Below, piece after piece: positions 7,025-8,801 of a stretch of 8,801 bases of DNA. Every line of letters starts with the position of its first letter. Position 1 is the first letter of the stretch. The notes beneath the pieces were generated by a model. It made no database searches. It saw only the letters and a program-made list of their open reading frames with translations, and was not told the DNA's origin. A program made the translations under genes and the position numbers. Source of the DNA: Chloroflexota bacterium (GTDB taxonomy: Bacteria; Chloroflexota; Anaerolineae; Anaerolineales; Anaerolineaceae); the NCBI GenBank assembly GCA_023406965.1, contig JAEXTI010000419.1:1-8801 (forward strand), given 5' to 3'.

Positions 7025-8801
7025 ATGCTGCGAAAACGACCCGTATGGATCCCGTCACGAATTGCGACCCTGGCAGCGCTTGTTCTGGCAGCCGGGTATT
7101 GGTTTTTGCCTGCGGTTCAAGTGGTTCTGGCTGCGTGGATGACCATCTCACCGGATTTTTCCGCCCTTCCAGGAGGAATCGTCGGCCAGGCCTGGTCGCG
7201 CACATTCACCGCGACCGGCGGCGTGGAACCTTACACCTGGAGCGCCACGGGAGATATTCCAGGTTTATCGTTTGATACAGGCACGGCAACCCTGTCTGGA
7301 ACGCCTTCGACAGTAGGATATTTTTCCTATACGATTTCCGTCCAGGACACGGATGGCGCAAACGCCGGCGAGATTAGCACGACCAGTTTCCTTGTGCGGG
7401 CCAACACTACTACGACCCTTTCGCTGGCCTCTGATGGTCCGGGCGGGCAAATTATGGTAGGTTTTCCGGTGTGGGCGACGGTGACAGTGAGTGAAAGCGC
7501 GGCGGGCACACCCGAACCTACCGGGACGGTGTTGGTGAGCGCGGGCACCGTTAATTGCACGGTGACTCTAGATTCAAACAGCCAAGGAACCTGCCCTCTT
7601 TTCTTTACCGCGGCTGGGGGTGTAACCATTTCTGCCGTCTATCAGGGAGACACCTATTTCATAAACTCATCCACGAATGTTGGGCGAACAGTGGCGGCAT
7701 TGTCGGTCAGCCCTTCCCTGACGTCTGGGCGCTACCACACCTGCTACCAGGACTCGGCCGGCAGGGTGGAGTGCTGGGGTGTGGTGAAGTACATTCCAAA
7801 TGATGGCGTGGTGGGCAATTTGCAGCCTATCCAGACAACCCCGATGCGTATGGTTAGCGCGGGCGGTTATCACGTTTGCGCGCTGCAGACTAACGGGACC
7901 ATTGCCTGTTGGGGAGATAATCCGGCGGTGACGGGAGCGATTCCGGCGGGGAAGTTCATCCATATTAGCTCTGGTCTAAATCATGTATGCGCGGTGGACA
8001 CCTCCTATCATGTGCAATGTTGGGGTGAGATGGAACCGGCGCTGGCAAACGAGCCGACTATGGAAGTGAAGGCAGTGGCATCGGGCTGGACGCACGCTTG
8101 CGCCATCCGGAGAGACACGAACCGCGCGGTGTGTTGGGGAGATTCAAGCGGCGACAAGCTGAACGTACCTACACGGACTCTCACTTCACTGGCCGCGGGC
8201 AAAAACCACACCTGCGCCGTGCGGACAACGGGAGAATTGATTTGTTGGGGAACACTGGCTGGAACTCCGCCAATCGGGACGAATTTCGTCGAAGTTGGCT
8301 CTGGAACGGATTACTCCTGCGCCCGGACAAGCGCTGGTCAACTCCGTTGTTGGGGCGGCTCGGCCCTGGCAGTTGATGTATCCAACTCGCACAACTCTCT
8401 GGGTGTGGGCGTGCTTCACACCTGTGCATTGCGTTCCGCCGGCAATTACCTGGCGTGTTGGGGTGATAACGCATACAACCAGGCGCCACGTTTGACATTG
8501 ACACCGGAAACAATTGATCCGAATATCCCCCAAAACCGGCCCTACTCATTGACCTTCGAGGCGGCCGGAGGCGCTACGCCTTATGCTTTATCTTTGGCTT
8601 CGGGCACAATTCCTTCAGGGTTGAGCTTGAGTGGGGTGACAATCACCGGCACCCCTTCCACAGTGGGCAGTTACACACCGAATCTGCGGTTGGCGGAGAG
8701 TTTTGCCAACAGCAGCCTGCCGTTGGAACTGGCCCCGATCAGCCGTGCGTATCCCATGAATGTGCAGTCGTCGTGGAGCACGACCACGATCTCTTCCGCT
8801 A
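7025..8801 (+). CDS. Secreted He_PIG / Big_3 / RCC1-propeller protein, 3'-truncated
   Basis: Translation from the ATG at 7025 stays open for 592 codons to the window end, so the C terminus is missing. A signal peptide covers about 1-36: basic MLRKR, a hydrophobic core, then VVLA. Next come a He_PIG-type putative Ig domain at about 40-113 (PGGIVGQAWSRTFTATGG, later SGTPSTVG) and a Big_3 domain at about 125-225 with Cys178/Cys190. About 230-485 hold seven RCC1-type blades. Each has (H/Y)-x-C-(A/Y) and, 10-11 residues later, C-W-G. RCC1 units form a closed seven-bladed propeller used for protein binding; the Cys pairs suit an exported version. A second He_PIG domain at about 489-568 repeats TGTPSTVG. 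The final visible residues (SSWSTTTIS) look like another Big_3 opening, so the module order seems to restart. No enzyme motif is seen. It is the fourth gene of the apparent operon, and its role is probably adhesion or scaffold (inference). Confidence 0.92.
   Translation, partial: MLRKRPVWIPSRIATLAALVLAAGYWFLPAVQVVLAAWMTISPDFSALPGGIVGQAWSRTFTATGGVEPYTWSATGDIPGLSFDTGTATLSGTPSTVGYFSYTISVQDTDGANAGEISTTSFLVRANTTTTLSLASDGPGGQIMVGFPVWATVTVSESAAGTPEPTGTVLVSAGTVNCTVTLDSNSQGTCPLFFTAAGGVTISAVYQGDTYFINSSTNVGRTVAALSVSPSLTSGRYHTCYQDSAGRVECWGVVKYIPNDGVVGNLQPIQTTPMRMVSAGGYHVCALQTNGTIACWGDNPAVTGAIPAGKFIHISSGLNHVCAVDTSYHVQCWGEMEPALANEPTMEVKAVASGWTHACAIRRDTNRAVCWGDSSGDKLNVPTRTLTSLAAGKNHTCAVRTTGELICWGTLAGTPPIGTNFVEVGSGTDYSCARTSAGQLRCWGGSALAVDVSNSHNSLGVGVLHTCALRSAGNYLACWGDNAYNQAPRLTLTPETIDPNIPQNRPYSLTFEAAGGATPYALSLASGTIPSGLSLSGVTITGTPSTVGSYTPNLRLAESFANSSLPLELAPISRAYPMNVQSSWSTTTISSA
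7736..8464 (+). repeat. Seven RCC1-type repeats with Cys pairs
   Basis: Seven units of about 35-50 residues each contain a His/Tyr-x-Cys strand and a Cys-Trp-Gly strand. They read HTC to ECWG, HVC to ACWG, HVC to QCWG, HAC to VCWG, HTC to ICWG, YSC to RCWG and HTC to ACWG. Most units also show a (A/S)-(A/S)-G-x(2-3)-(H/Y) turn just before the first Cys. The Cys-to-Cys distance is 10 residues in five units and 11 in two. Seven units match a complete propeller. Confidence 0.88.

Noticed and set aside
6925..7275. Plus-strand open frame bridging the end of the sortase gene and the start of the RCC1 gene
   Set aside because: It is out of frame with both neighbours and its translation is low-complexity, without a domain. 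The frame from 7025 carries the signal peptide and He_PIG domain.
7680..8480. Tandem DNA repeat or recombination array in the RCC1 region
   Set aside because: The repeats are clear at protein level, but DNA identity between units is low by eye and codons vary, so it is not a recent DNA repeat.

Overview
The window holds four collinear plus-strand genes that fill almost every base. All four look like large, modular, exported proteins. There is no recognisable enzyme pathway, RNA gene, mobile element, CRISPR array or tRNA. Three features suggest a Chloroflexota bacterium of the Anaerolineae type: a sortase domain fused behind Ig-like and cadherin-like modules with an LPxTG-type motif just before it; short FLPV(I/L) tails of the kind I recall in secreted proteins of that phylum; and a mix of LamG, Vgb-propeller, RCC1, Ig-like (Big_3) and He_PIG modules in moderately GC-rich DNA. 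This assignment rests on remembered family patterns and no search was run.

Layout. (1) Positions 1-3138 are the 3' part of a giant Ig-like/LamG protein whose start lies outside the window. (2) Positions 3135-5141 overlap the first gene by 4 bases (ATGA) and encode a signal peptide, a seven-bladed Vgb/NHL-type propeller, a DUF11-like domain, an unassigned C-terminal beta domain and a terminal FLPVLQK tail. (3) Positions 5151-6989 begin 9 bases later, with a GTG start, and encode a signal peptide, three Big_3-type Ig domains, a cadherin-like domain, LPNTGF and a C-terminal sortase domain with His, Cys and Arg in the expected order. (4) Positions 7025-8801 follow after 35 bases and run off the window: a signal peptide, a He_PIG-like domain, a Big_3 domain, seven RCC1-type blades each with a Cys pair, a second He_PIG-like domain, and what looks like the start of another Big_3 domain.

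The tight spacing, a G-rich Shine-Dalgarno site before each visible start, and the lack of any terminator or convincing promoter between genes point to one operon that builds part of a cell-surface or extracellular layer. The sortase is the only likely enzyme; the other parts look like binding, adhesion or structural modules. The most interesting point is the LPNTG motif placed inside the sortase polypeptide while the two complete neighbours lack a classical LPxTG/membrane/basic sorting tail. This suggests in-cis processing or anchoring rather than standard Gram-positive anchoring. Most modules belong to known families, so the novelty, if any, lies in the architecture.
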